Counted from the stretch's first letter, positions 5,705-13,401 are shown. The stretch: 15,025 nt of DNA from Zhenhengia yiwuensis (GCF_014384995.1 NZ_JACRSY010000052.1:1-15025); one strand, 5' to 3'. The notes: generated from the sequence alone by a model not told the origin. A program made the numbers and translations.

Positions 5705-6067
5705 TTAGCGATTAAGTCTTTTGTTAATGTCTGTTTGACGATCAGTTGAATCTTTTAGGAAGCCCTTCATTAAAGTTTCAAAGTCTGCTGGTGGCGCTTC
5801 TTTTTTAGGCGCTCTTTGTGGTGCTGGCTTTGCATTTTTCATTGAAAGAGAGATCTTACCTGTCTCTGGGTCAATAGATAAAATCTTTACTTTCACAGTG
5901 TCTCCCACTTTAACTGCGTCAGCAATATTTTCTAGAAAGCCATGAGTGATATGTGAAATGTGCACGAGTCCTTGAGTTTTCTCGTCTAATGAAACGAATG
6001 CTCCAAACGCTTTAACACCTGTTACTGTACCTTCAATAATTTGTCCTACTTGAAATTTTTCAGTCAT
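5705..6067 (-). CDS. S1-domain RNA-binding protein, YugI/CvfD (GSP13) family
   Basis: The 120-residue protein is a single S1 oligonucleotide-binding fold (about 4-78: VGQIIEGTVTGVKAFGAFVSL, then GLVHISHI, VGDTVKVKILSID and GKISLSMK) followed by a basic, Pro/Ala-rich linker and a short polar tail. Small stand-alone S1 proteins of this type (B. subtilis YugI/GSP13, S. pneumoniae CvfD) bind RNA, associate with ribosomes, and act in stress responses and post-transcriptional control. The aromatic and basic residues of the S1 RNA face are present. TAGGAGTG lies seven bases before ATG (6067). The gene is monocistronic, divergent from recJ, with an extended -10 promoter upstream and its own terminator. 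Confidence 0.85.
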   Translation of the reverse strand: MTEKFQVGQIIEGTVTGVKAFGAFVSLDEKTQGLVHISHITHGFLENIADAVKVGDTVKVKILSIDPETGKISLSMKNAKPAPQRAPKKEAPPADFETLMKGFLKDSTDRQTDINKRLNR

Positions 6068-6100
6068 GATAACACTCCTAATATAGTAAATAACGTATAA

Positions 6101-6109
6101 ATTATATCA
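6101..6109 (-). promoter_or_regulatory. Extended -10 promoter of the S1-domain gene
   Basis: Read on the minus strand this is TGATATAAT, a perfect extended -10 (TGnTATAAT) about 34 bases before the start codon. No good -35 is visible, which fits the extended -10 class. Confidence 0.55.
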
Positions 6110-6144
6110 TAAGAATAAAACCATTGTATAGATATAAAAATAAA

Positions 6145-6172
6145 TAAAGACGGAGAAAAAATATGTTATAAT
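6145..6172 (+). promoter_or_regulatory. Extended -10 promoter of recJ-apt
   Basis: TGTTATAAT (6164-6172) is a perfect extended -10. A weak -35-like TAAAGA lies at 6145-6150 with a 16-base spacer. It is about 32 bases before the recJ start and divergent from the S1 gene promoter. Confidence 0.6.
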
Positions 6173-6186
6173 AACCTTATGAATGA

Positions 6187-6206
6187 GAGAGGGTGAACAA
6201 TGATTG
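6187..6206 (+). promoter_or_regulatory. Ribosome binding site and overlapping ATG/TTG starts of recJ
   Basis: GAGAGGGTGA (6187-6196) precedes ATG 6200 by three bases and TTG 6204 by seven. The ATG frame ends after MIATK, while the TTG frame is recJ. The spacing suits TTG; the ATG may compete for initiation and lower recJ expression. Confidence 0.5.
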
Positions 6207-8516
6207 CTACCAAGTAAATATAAATGGCATAGCCAGATAGATAGTACAGAAGGAAATATTATAGAGAAAATTTTATATAGACGCGGGATAAAAGATCATG
6301 AAGAAATAGAGCGTTTTTTAACACCTTCCAAGGAGCAGTTACATTCGCCTTATTTATTAAATGATATGGATAAAGCTGTAAAACGTATACAGCAAGCAAA
6401 GGCTTTAGAGGAACATATTGTAATCTATGGAGACTATGATGTAGATGGTGTAACAAGTACTTCTATTTTATATATGTTTCTAAAGGAACAAGGTTATAAA
6501 GTATCTTATTATATTCCAAACCGTACGGAAGAAGGCTATGGTCTTAATAAAGGTGCCATAGAACTGATTAAGGAATATAGTTCTTTAATGATTACAGTAG
6601 ATACGGGGATTGCAGCTAATGAAGAAGTGGATTTTGGAAATACAATAGGTATGGACATTATTATTACAGACCATCATGAATGTCAGGAGAGCCTACCTAA
6701 GGCATTTTGCGTCATCAATCCTAAAAGGCCTGATACTACATATCCTTTCGATAGTTTAGCTGGTGTAGGTGTAACTTTTAAACTTATACATGCTTTAGCT
6801 ATAGCTCAAAATGCAGTAGAGAAGATATGGAAGTATCTAGATATTGTGGCACTTGGGACTATTGCTGATGTGGTACCGCTTAGAGATGAGAATCGTATTA
6901 TCACTTATTTTGGGTTTGAAAGAATGAAAGATACCGTGCATCCAGGGCTTAGAGCCTTATTAAATACGGTACGAAATGGTGAGCTTAAAATTACATCTAA
7001 CTTAATTGGTTATCAGCTTGGACCACGTATTAATGCAGCAGGACGTATTAGTGATGCTAAGATAGGAGTTGAGCTTCTTACAACGAAAGATGAAAAAGTA
7101 GCTAAGACTATTGCAGAAGCCTTAGAGAATGAAAACCGTAAGCGCCAAGATATGGAAATGGCTATTTTAAAGGAAGCGGAAGCTTATATTGAGCAGTATG
7201 TAGATGTGAAAAATGAAGATATTATTATTGTAGCTGGTAAAGAGTGGCACCATGGTGTTATTGGGATTGTAGCTTCACGTATTTTAAGTAAGTATTATAA
7301 GCCTACGATTATTTTAACTTTAGAAGATGGTATTTACTCTGGATCTGCACGAAGTGTAGAAGGGTTTAATATTTTTGAGGCTTTAAATCATGTGAAGGAG
7401 CATATGATAAGATTTGGTGGTCATGAAATGGCAGCAGGGCTTTCATTAGAGGAAGCAGAACTTGAACCTTTTAGAAAAGAACTTAATGCCTATGGTAAGG
7501 AACTTTTAAATGAAGAGCTCCTTACCCCCTCCTTAGATATCGATTTAGAGCTTCCAGCTGACAGTATTTCGCTTAACGTATGCGATGAGCTAGATAAAAT
7601 GGAACCTTTTGGGGTATGTAATCCAACGCCTACTTTCGCAGTAAGAGGGTTTATACAATATGCTCAGAAAATTGGTGGGGATAAGCATTTAAAAGTTGCA
7701 CTTCAAAAAAATCATACTGTATTACATTGTATAGGATTTGATAAAGGCTATTTGGCTGATTGCCTAACAGAAGGCGAAGAGGTTATTGTAGCATGTGAAG
7801 TTACTAAAAATGTATGGAATAATAAAACATCTGTACAGCTTCGTATTAAGGATATTATTTCAAGTGAAGAAAGTATATTAAAGAGTAAGTATTATTTATC
7901 TCTTTATAAAGCATGTAAAGTGCCACAGATACCTTCAGGGCTACAACTTATTAAGGAAAAAGAGCCTGTTATACCGCCTATTGGAGTTTATACAGAGCAT
8001 AGTTTTAAAGAAGCTATTAAACATTATAGTAAGCATAAAAAAAATATTACTATCTTAGGAAAAGTGTGTTATAATGATTGTTGGTCTTTAGAAGAGGAAC
8101 CGATGATTTGTGTAATGCCAAACAAAAAAGCCAGGAAGGATATGCTTTGTTACGAATGGGATTTTACAACTCTAGGGCCATATAGGTGTCTAAGTACTTC
8201 ATTAGAACAGCACAAATTACAAATATCTAAGATGGTACCAAGTTATACTGATTGTAAAATTGTCTATAAGTATTTAAAGCATAATCTAGGAGACATTTAC
8301 TTACACAAATTAGTACAAATGTTTACAAGTTATGAAATGACGGAGTATAAATTACTACAAATACTAGATGTTTTTACAGAACTAGAGCTATTAAGTTATG
8401 AGCTCATAGAAGAAAGAGTTGTATATAGATTATTAACAGGTAATAAAACCAAACTAGAGCATTCTAAGCGGTACATGAGTTTGCAAGAATTTGCACAAAG
8501 TATGAAAAAGAAGTAA
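6204..8516 (+). CDS. recJ: Single-stranded-DNA-specific exonuclease RecJ
   Basis: RecJ degrades single-stranded DNA 5' to 3' in recombinational and base-excision/mismatch repair, with Mn/Mg held by DHH-family motifs. At 770 residues it is close to B. subtilis RecJ. Visible motifs are GDYDVDG (76-82), TVDTGI (131-136), DHH (156-158), ADVVP (221-225), PRINAAGRI (274-282) and, in the DHHA1 domain, GSARSVEGFN (380-389) and GGHEMAAG (405-412). An OB-like segment and a Firmicutes-type C-terminal extension follow (about 450-770). The start appears to be TTG (6204): GAGGGTGA lies about seven bases before it, while ATG 6200 opens only a five-codon out-of-frame peptide. The stop is 14 bases before apt, so the two form an operon. 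Confidence 0.95.
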   Translation: MLPSKYKWHSQIDSTEGNIIEKILYRRGIKDHEEIERFLTPSKEQLHSPYLLNDMDKAVKRIQQAKALEEHIVIYGDYDVDGVTSTSILYMFLKEQGYKVSYYIPNRTEEGYGLNKGAIELIKEYSSLMITVDTGIAANEEVDFGNTIGMDIIITDHHECQESLPKAFCVINPKRPDTTYPFDSLAGVGVTFKLIHALAIAQNAVEKIWKYLDIVALGTIADVVPLRDENRIITYFGFERMKDTVHPGLRALLNTVRNGELKITSNLIGYQLGPRINAAGRISDAKIGVELLTTKDEKVAKTIAEALENENRKRQDMEMAILKEAEAYIEQYVDVKNEDIIIVAGKEWHHGVIGIVASRILSKYYKPTIILTLEDGIYSGSARSVEGFNIFEALNHVKEHMIRFGGHEMAAGLSLEEAELEPFRKELNAYGKELLNEELLTPSLDIDLELPADSISLNVCDELDKMEPFGVCNPTPTFAVRGFIQYAQKIGGDKHLKVALQKNHTVLHCIGFDKGYLADCLTEGEEVIVACEVTKNVWNNKTSVQLRIKDIISSEESILKSKYYLSLYKACKVPQIPSGLQLIKEKEPVIPPIGVYTEHSFKEAIKHYSKHKKNITILGKVCYNDCWSLEEEPMICVMPNKKARKDMLCYEWDFTTLGPYRCLSTSLEQHKLQISKMVPSYTDCKIVYKYLKHNLGDIYLHKLVQMFTSYEMTEYKLLQILDVFTELELLSYELIEERVVYRLLTGNKTKLEHSKRYMSLQEFAQSMKKK

Positions 8517-8518
8517 TC

Positions 8519-8524
8519 AGGAGG
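8519..8524 (+). promoter_or_regulatory. Ribosome binding site deciding the apt start
   Basis: A consensus AGGAGG directly abuts ATG 8525 but lies six bases before ATG 8531, so the second ATG is the likely start. Confidence 0.8.
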
Positions 8525-8530
8525 ATGCAT

Positions 8531-9043
8531 ATGGATTTAAATACATTAATTAGAGATGTAGAGAATTTCCCAAAGGAAGGTATCTTATTTAAAGATATCA
8601 CTCCATTATTACAAGATGCTAAAGGTTTACAAGAATCTATAGATAAAATGGCAGAATCAGTACAAGATGTTGATTTTGACATTGTAATTGGACCTGAGTC
8701 AAGAGGATTCATTTTTGGTGTTCCTTTAGCCTATAAACTTCAAAAAGGCTTCGTTCCTGTTAGAAAACCAGGTAAATTACCTTATGAAACAATTGGCCAA
8801 AGCTACGATTTAGAATATGGTAGCAACACAATTGAAATGCACATTGATGCAATCAAACCAGGCCAAAAAGTAATCATTGCAGATGACCTTCTTGCAACAG
8901 GCGGTACAACAAAAGCTATCGTTGACCTTGTAGAAAAACTTGGTGGTGAAGTTGTAAAGATTGTTTATCTTATTGAACTCGAAGGCTTAAACGGTAGAGA
9001 ACTCCTCAAAGGACAAAATATCGTTTCCTTACTTAAATACTAA
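8531..9043 (+). CDS. apt: Adenine phosphoribosyltransferase
   Basis: Apt converts adenine and PRPP to AMP and pyrophosphate in cytosolic purine salvage. The 170-residue length is typical. Visible motifs are the N-terminal FPKEGILFKDITPLL (13-27), the base-site segment GPESRGFIFG (54-63), the flexible-loop start RKPGKLPYET (78-87) and the PRPP-binding signature VIIADDLLATGGTT (114-127). ATG 8531 is chosen because AGGAGG (8519-8524) is six bases away; the in-frame ATG two codons earlier touches it. It is translated from the recJ transcript and ends at a strong terminator. The recJ-apt-rel order, with purine salvage beside the ppGpp enzyme, is common in Firmicutes. Confidence 0.97.
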   Translation: MDLNTLIRDVENFPKEGILFKDITPLLQDAKGLQESIDKMAESVQDVDFDIVIGPESRGFIFGVPLAYKLQKGFVPVRKPGKLPYETIGQSYDLEYGSNTIEMHIDAIKPGQKVIIADDLLATGGTTKAIVDLVEKLGGEVVKIVYLIELEGLNGRELLKGQNIVSLLKY

Positions 9044-9058
9044 TTATGATTTAACATG

Positions 9059-9095
9059 AAAAAGACACGTAGTCCATCCACTACGTGTCTTTTTT
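9059..9095 (+). terminator. Terminator of the recJ-apt operon
   Basis: GACACGTAGT (9064-9073) pairs perfectly with ACTACGTGTC (9080-9089) over a 6-base loop. A-run and T-run extend the stem, with T to 9095. It separates apt from rel. Confidence 0.92.
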
Positions 9096-9181
9096 AGTAG
9101 CTTAACCCTAAAAGTTATATAGCATATATATACTAGTAAATTAATCATATAGCATAGATTCGGTACTGTTTATAATCAGGC

Positions 9182-9442
9182 TCAGTTATGTAATGGGGGC
9201 TTCACACGGTAGAAATCTTCTGGAAATATTTTCTTTAGGATTTTGAGTAGGTAGAGGGGCTTGGAGCCTATATCTGGAACTTTTTCTAAAGATCTATGAA
9301 ATTTGAAGCGGGATGCACTTCGTGCTATGTTTAAGGCATAGACAAGTTTGGTAGGTTATGGAACGGAGAAAGAGTATCCGCTCTTAAAAAGTGGAAGTGT
9401 TAGGTGGAAAAATGAGCCGCACACTCTCCACTTTCCCCCCTA
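9182..9442 (-). pseudogene. Possible broken small reading frame, unknown family
   Basis: After a TAG at 9442-9440 the minus strand reads 27 codons (KWRVCGSFFHLTLPLFKSGY and more), then TAA (9358-9356), then 57 codons (including LYLLKILKKIFPEDFYRVK) to TGA at 9184-9182, all in one frame. There is no ATG in either half and no ribosome binding site. I do not recognise the product. It may be a decayed gene, or a non-coding repeat or RNA that happens to be open. Confidence 0.25.
9388..9434 (+). repeat. Long imperfect inverted repeat without U-tract
   Basis: AAAGTGGAAGTGT (9388-9400) pairs with ACACTCTCCACTTT (9421-9434) with a single bulged base and a 20-base loop. C-rich sequence, not T, follows, so it is not an intrinsic terminator. 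Confidence 0.6.
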
Positions 9443-9477
9443 CACCCCATATTTCAACAGTTTCTACAATAATGGCA

Positions 9478-9506
9478 TTGAATTTTTATTCTAACATGAC
9501 TATAAT
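9478..9506 (+). promoter_or_regulatory. Sigma-A-type promoter of rel
   Basis: TTGAAT (9478-9483), an ideal 17-base spacer and a perfect TATAAT (9501-9506) lie 62 bases before the rel start codon. Transcription should begin about 9513, inside the 9-bp tandem repeat. Confidence 0.75.
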
Positions 9507-9510
9507 AATA

Positions 9511-9537
9511 TAATAAATATAATAAATATAATAAATA
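9511..9537 (+). repeat. Three tandem copies of a 9-bp unit in the rel leader
   Basis: TAATAAATA repeats perfectly three times (9511-9519, 9520-9528, 9529-9537) between the -10 box and the ribosome binding site. It lies at or just after the expected transcription start, where copy-number change could alter expression. Confidence 0.8.
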
Positions 9538-9553
9538 TATGCAAGTGACGAAA

Positions 9554-9560
9554 AAGGGGG
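9554..9560 (+). promoter_or_regulatory. Ribosome binding site deciding the rel start
   Basis: AAGGGGG stands eight bases before ATG 9569. The earlier in-frame ATG (9539) follows pure A/T sequence with no ribosome binding site. Confidence 0.75.
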
Positions 9561-9568
9561 TAGACTCG

Positions 9569-11803
9569 ATGCCTGATGAAATTTATGAAAAGCTCATTAA
9601 CCGAATACGTTCATACCATCCGTCGGATGATGTCAGCATGGTTGAAAAGGCTTATAAGCTTGCAAAAGAAGCCCATGAAGGCCAGCTTAGAAAGTCAGGA
9701 GAACCATATATTATCCACCCTCTCCAAGTGGCATATATATTAGCAGACTTAGAGCTAGACATTGAATCCATTACAGCAGGAATTCTGCATGATGTTGTAG
9801 AAGATACGGATTATACTTTAGAAGATATTGAGAAACTTTTTAATAAGGAAGTCGCTCTTTTAGTAGATGGCGTAACTAAACTGGGCGTTATAAAATATGC
9901 ATCAGCTAATAAAGAACTTCAAAAAGAAGAAATACAAGCAGAGAATTACCGTAAGATGTTTCTTGCTATGGCGCAAGATATCCGTGTAGTCCTTATTAAG
10001 CTTGCTGATAGACTTCATAACATGCAGACACTTAAGTTTATGCCACCGCATAAGCAGAAGAGAATAGCAGAAGAAACACTTACAATTTATGCGCCCATTG
10101 CACATAGACTTGGTATTTGCAAAATTAAAGCAGACCTTGAAGACTTATCCCTCCGTTATATTGAGCCGGAGGTCTATTATGATTTAGCTCAAAAAATTGC
10201 TAAGAAGCGTAGTGAGCGTATGGCTTACATTGAGCAGATTGTAGAGCAGATCAAGACCAAGTTAGAAGAAGCGGGCATTGAATGTACAGTTGAAGGGCGT
10301 CCTAAACATTTCTTCAGTATTTATAAAAAGATAGTTAATAAAAATAAAACACTCGATCAAATATATGATTTATTTGCGGTAAGAGCAATTGTGCATAATG
10401 TTAAAGATTGCTATGGCGTTCTAGGTATTATTCACGAGCTCTATACGCCAATTCCAGGGCGTTTTAAAGATTATATTGCCATGCCTAAATCTAATATGTA
10501 TCAGTCTCTTCATACGACACTTATGGGCAGTGAAGGTACGCCTTTTGAAATTCAAATTCGTACGGAAGAGATGCATAGAACGGCAGAATATGGTATTGCA
10601 GCACACTGGAAATATAAAGATGGTAATCATACAGAAGCTGTTGGTAGCGCTAAAGCTGAGGAAAAACTTGCTTGGCTTAAGCAGATTCTTGAGTGGCAAA
10701 GGGATATGGATGATAATACAGAGTTCATGAATGCCCTTAAGCTAGACCTTGATATATATACAGATCAGGTATATGTATTCACACCAAAAGGTGAGCTTTT
10801 AACTTTACCAAAAGGTTCCACACCGATTGATTATGCATACTATATCCATAGTGATATTGGTAATAAGATGGTGGGTGCTAAGGTTAATAGCAAAATTGTC
10901 AAAGTCGACTATATTATTAAAAATGGTGATAGAGTAGAGATTTTAACTTCTCAAAATTCTAGAGGCCCTAGCCGTGACTGGCTTAACATTGTTAAGAGCA
11001 CACAAGCTAGAAATAAGATTAACCAATGGTTTAGAAAACAGTTTAAACAAGAAGATATTATAAGAGGTAAAGAACTTCTTGAAACATGTGCAAGACAAAG
11101 AGGTTATAGCTTATCAGCACTTTCTGACTCGCAGTGTATAGAGAATGTTTACAAACGCTATGGGCTAAAAAATTGGGATGCTGTATGTGCGTCTATAGGA
11201 TATGGTAGCATTAAAGAAAGGCAGATTATACAGCGTCTTATTGATGAAAATATCAAGCTTAAGAAAATGCCAATTACACCACAGCAGATTTTAGATGCAC
11301 ATAGTGATAAAGACGGCTTTGTAGAAGAGAAGCAGCCTAAGAAGAGTAAGAGTGGTATTGTCGTAAGAGGAGTAGGAGATGTAGCTGTTAGATTCTCTAA
11401 ATGCTGTAGACCACTTCCTGGTGATGATATTGTTGGTTATATTACAAGAGGACGAGGAGTATCCATTCACCGTCAGGATTGCACAAATATTGTGCATATG
11501 TGTGAAGAAGAGAAAGAGCGTCTTATCGAAGCACAGTGGTTTAATGAAGAAGAGAGTCACCGTACGTATATTACTGAAATTCAAATTACAGGTAGTGACC
11601 GTCTGGGTATTATTGTAGATATTTCAAAAATCCTAACGGATATGAAAGTACCTGTTAAATCACTCAATGCAAGAACAACTAAAAATCATGAAGCAATCTT
11701 CAATATTCGTATTGAAATTACGCATACGTATCAGCTTGATGAGCTCACACGTAAAGTTATGCAGATACCAGATGTTGTAGAAATTGAACGTGTTTCATCG
11801 TAA
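9569..11803 (+). CDS. relA: Bifunctional (p)ppGpp synthetase/hydrolase Rel
   Basis: Rel makes (p)ppGpp from ATP and GTP/GDP during amino acid starvation and hydrolyses it otherwise; the full-length form docks on stalled ribosomes. The 744 residues contain all expected domains: HD hydrolase (IIHP with H50, HDVVED with HD 74-75, LADRLHN 145-151), synthetase with the RFKD motif (298-301, typical of bifunctional enzymes), YQSLHTT (311-317) and EIQIRT (327-332). TGS (about 398-460), a zinc-finger/CC region (SKCCRPLPGDDIVGY, later HRQDC) and a C-terminal ACT domain (ITGSDRLGIIVDISKIL) follow. Both active sites look intact. ATG 9569 is chosen because AAGGGGG (9554-9560) is eight bases upstream; ATG 9539 has no ribosome binding site. 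Its stop codon overlaps the dtd ribosome binding site. Confidence 0.97.
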   Translation: MPDEIYEKLINRIRSYHPSDDVSMVEKAYKLAKEAHEGQLRKSGEPYIIHPLQVAYILADLELDIESITAGILHDVVEDTDYTLEDIEKLFNKEVALLVDGVTKLGVIKYASANKELQKEEIQAENYRKMFLAMAQDIRVVLIKLADRLHNMQTLKFMPPHKQKRIAEETLTIYAPIAHRLGICKIKADLEDLSLRYIEPEVYYDLAQKIAKKRSERMAYIEQIVEQIKTKLEEAGIECTVEGRPKHFFSIYKKIVNKNKTLDQIYDLFAVRAIVHNVKDCYGVLGIIHELYTPIPGRFKDYIAMPKSNMYQSLHTTLMGSEGTPFEIQIRTEEMHRTAEYGIAAHWKYKDGNHTEAVGSAKAEEKLAWLKQILEWQRDMDDNTEFMNALKLDLDIYTDQVYVFTPKGELLTLPKGSTPIDYAYYIHSDIGNKMVGAKVNSKIVKVDYIIKNGDRVEILTSQNSRGPSRDWLNIVKSTQARNKINQWFRKQFKQEDIIRGKELLETCARQRGYSLSALSDSQCIENVYKRYGLKNWDAVCASIGYGSIKERQIIQRLIDENIKLKKMPITPQQILDAHSDKDGFVEEKQPKKSKSGIVVRGVGDVAVRFSKCCRPLPGDDIVGYITRGRGVSIHRQDCTNIVHMCEEEKERLIEAQWFNEEESHRTYITEIQITGSDRLGIIVDISKILTDMKVPVKSLNARTTKNHEAIFNIRIEITHTYQLDELTRKVMQIPDVVEIERVSS

Positions 11804-11812
11804 GGAGATAAT

Positions 11813-12262
11813 ATGAGAGCAGTTGTGCAACGTGTATTAGAAGCTTCCGTTACAATAGAAGGTGAAGTTGTAGGACAAATCAATAAAGGCCTTATGGTAC
11901 TTGTTGGGATTAAGGCAGATGATACAGAAGTAGATATGGATTATATCCTCAATAAAATAAGCGGTTTACGTATTTTTGAAGATGAACAAGGCAAGATGAA
12001 TTTGTCTGTTCAAGATGTGGAAGGTAAGCTTCTTATCGTACCTAACTTTACGCTTTATGGCAATGCTATTAAAGGTATGAGACCAAGCTTTACAGCTTCA
12101 GGTAGTGTGGAGGAAGCTAGGAAAAAATATGAGTGCTTTATGAGTAAGCTTGAGGAAAAAGGTGTGCCTTTTGAGGCAGGGCAGTTCCAAGCAGATATGA
12201 AAGTAGCACTTATTAATGATGGTCCTGTTACCATCTTGTTAGATAGTAGTAAAACATTTTAG
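11813..12262 (+). CDS. dtd: D-aminoacyl-tRNA deacylase
   Basis: Dtd hydrolyses D-amino acids (and glycine mischarged on tRNA-Ala) from tRNA, acting in the cytosol as a dimer. The 149-residue length, the MRAVVQRV start, GLMVLVGI (26-33), LRIFED and the Gly-Pro motif NDGPVT (135-140) are typical. The other active-site motif, usually SQFTLYA/G, reads PNFTLYG (77-83): the Thr is kept, the Ser-Gln pair is replaced. The ribosome binding site AAGGAG (11802-11807) overlaps the rel stop codon, so the genes are co-transcribed and probably translationally linked. rel-dtd pairing is widespread in Firmicutes. A terminator follows. Confidence 0.96.
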   Translation: MRAVVQRVLEASVTIEGEVVGQINKGLMVLVGIKADDTEVDMDYILNKISGLRIFEDEQGKMNLSVQDVEGKLLIVPNFTLYGNAIKGMRPSFTASGSVEEARKKYECFMSKLEEKGVPFEAGQFQADMKVALINDGPVTILLDSSKTF

Positions 12263-12270
12263 AAAGAAGA

Positions 12271-12305
12271 AGGATAGCGCCATAAAAGCTGCTATCCTCT
12301 TTTTT
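12271..12305 (+). terminator. Terminator of the rel-dtd operon
   Basis: AGGATAGC (12271-12278) pairs with GCTATCCT (12291-12298) over a 12-base loop, followed by T 12300-12305. It starts nine bases after the dtd stop. Confidence 0.85.
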
Positions 12306-12334
12306 AAAGTATGAGTAGATAAAGGGGTGAACTT

Positions 12335-12763
12335 ATGATTATTCGTCGTAGAAATACATGGAGTGATAAAGGGGTATCTTTTGCCTGTATTATGACATCA
12401 GTACTACTTATTAGTAATAATATTAAGATGTATCAAGTATTAGGGCATATGAATAGTGTGGATTTAATTTGTAGCATAGGGGGGATACTTTTCGGAGCGC
12501 TTTTCCTTTATACTTCAAGAATGAAGTACTTAGAATTGGAACATAACTACATAAGTTGGTATACTTGGTTTTTTGTAAAACATACGTTAAAACGGGAAGA
12601 AATTAAAGATATTAAGATGAAAACGTATTATATCATTGTGGTGAAACAAAATAATAAAGAAGTATGGATTCCTACAAGATGTGTGAAATTAAACGACTTA
12701 GAAGAAGGTAAGAAAGTTCTTAGAACTTATGCCATATCAGATTTAGAAGAGGTGGAAAAATGA
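12335..12763 (+). CDS. Small membrane protein with C-terminal PH-like region
   Basis: The 142-residue protein has a basic start (MIIRRRN), two membrane helices (about 12-29 and 43-60, a hairpin with both ends probably inside) and a cytosolic beta-rich tail. In that tail, KYLELEHNYISWYTWFF and later IKDIKMKTYYIIVVK suit a small bacterial PH-like fold. I know no function; that fold call is weak. AAAGGGGTGA (12321-12330) precedes the ATG. Its stop overlaps the next start as ATGA (12760-12763), so it is translationally coupled to the metallo-hydrolase. No clear promoter is seen after the dtd terminator; read-through or a weak promoter must drive it. Confidence 0.75.
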   Translation: MIIRRRNTWSDKGVSFACIMTSVLLISNNIKMYQVLGHMNSVDLICSIGGILFGALFLYTSRMKYLELEHNYISWYTWFFVKHTLKREEIKDIKMKTYYIIVVKQNNKEVWIPTRCVKLNDLEEGKKVLRTYAISDLEEVEK

Positions 12764-13401
12764 AAATAGAACGTGTAACAGTAGGTATGCTTCAGGAGCA
12801 GACATACTTTGCTATTGATGAAAAAACAAAACAAGCTTTTATTATAGATCCAGGTGCAGATGAGTATGCACTCATTCATAAAATTGATACAGATGGACTT
12901 AAAGTAGAGAAGATTCTTCTTACACATGGTCATTTTGATCATATAGGAGCAGCTGCAGCTATTAAAGCGCACACAAACTGTGAAATTGTTATTCATGAAG
13001 AAGGTAAGCGTTACTTAGAAGATCCTCGCTATAACTTGTCTACAGCATTTGGTGATGGAGCTATGACTCTTCAAGCTGACCAATATGTGAAAGATGGTGA
13101 TGTCGTACAAGTAGAAGGTACTGACCTTAAGTTTGAAGTTATTCATGCTCCAGGGCATACATTAGATGGTGTAACTTACTACAATGATGCACATAAAGCA
13201 GCCTTTGTAGGGGATATTATTTTCAAAGGTTCTATTGGTCGTACTGATTTTATAGGTGGGGATATGGCTACACTTATAAGAAGTATTAGGGCAGGAATTT
13301 TCACACTTGAAAGAGAAGTGACACTTTATCCAGGACATGGAGACCCAACGACAGTAGGCTTTGAAGTACTCAATAACCCATACTTTAATATGTTTGAATA
13401 G
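12760..13401 (+). CDS. Metallo-beta-lactamase-fold hydrolase, glyoxalase II-like
   Basis: The 213-residue protein has the full metal site: THGHFDH with H56, H58, D60 and H61, then H133 (APGHT), D152 (VGDIIF) and H193 (YPGHGDPT). The GRTDF segment (160-164) follows the bridging Asp as in YcbL/GloB-type enzymes, which cleave thioesters such as S-lactoylglutathione. Clostridia often lack glutathione, so the true substrate is probably another thioester or small molecule. It starts at ATG 12760 with GAGGTGG at 12749-12755, overlapping the preceding stop by ATGA. The hemZ start is 14 bases after its stop. An MBL-fold gene just before hemZ is a familiar arrangement in Clostridia. Confidence 0.92.
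   Translation: MKIERVTVGMLQEQTYFAIDEKTKQAFIIDPGADEYALIHKIDTDGLKVEKILLTHGHFDHIGAAAAIKAHTNCEIVIHEEGKRYLEDPRYNLSTAFGDGAMTLQADQYVKDGDVVQVEGTDLKFEVIHAPGHTLDGVTYYNDAHKAAFVGDIIFKGSIGRTDFIGGDMATLIRSIRAGIFTLEREVTLYPGHGDPTTVGFEVLNNPYFNMFE

Larger units (their letters stand above)
9096..9477. other. Gene-free block between apt and rel with unexplained structure
   Basis: No protein gene with a start codon is visible. The left part repeats ATATAGCATA (9117-9126 and 9147-9156). About 9181-9420 is GC-richer than other intergenic DNA here (98 of 240 bases, 41%, by hand count). It contains hairpins GGCT/AGCC around 9259, GCAC/GTGC around 9314-9324, AAGAG/CTCTT (9370-9385) and a long arm 9388-9400 with 9421-9434. 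On the minus strand a frame of 84 sense codons with one internal TAA crosses it (9442 to 9182). Confidence 0.5.

Noticed and set aside
9511..9537. CRISPR-like repeats
   Set aside because: The units are 9 bp, contiguous, purely A/T and without spacers; this is a simple tandem repeat.
10421..10730. Overlapping frames of 92 (minus) and 84 (plus) codons inside rel
   Set aside because: They cover the Rel synthetase domain in the wrong frame or strand; no sign of independent coding.
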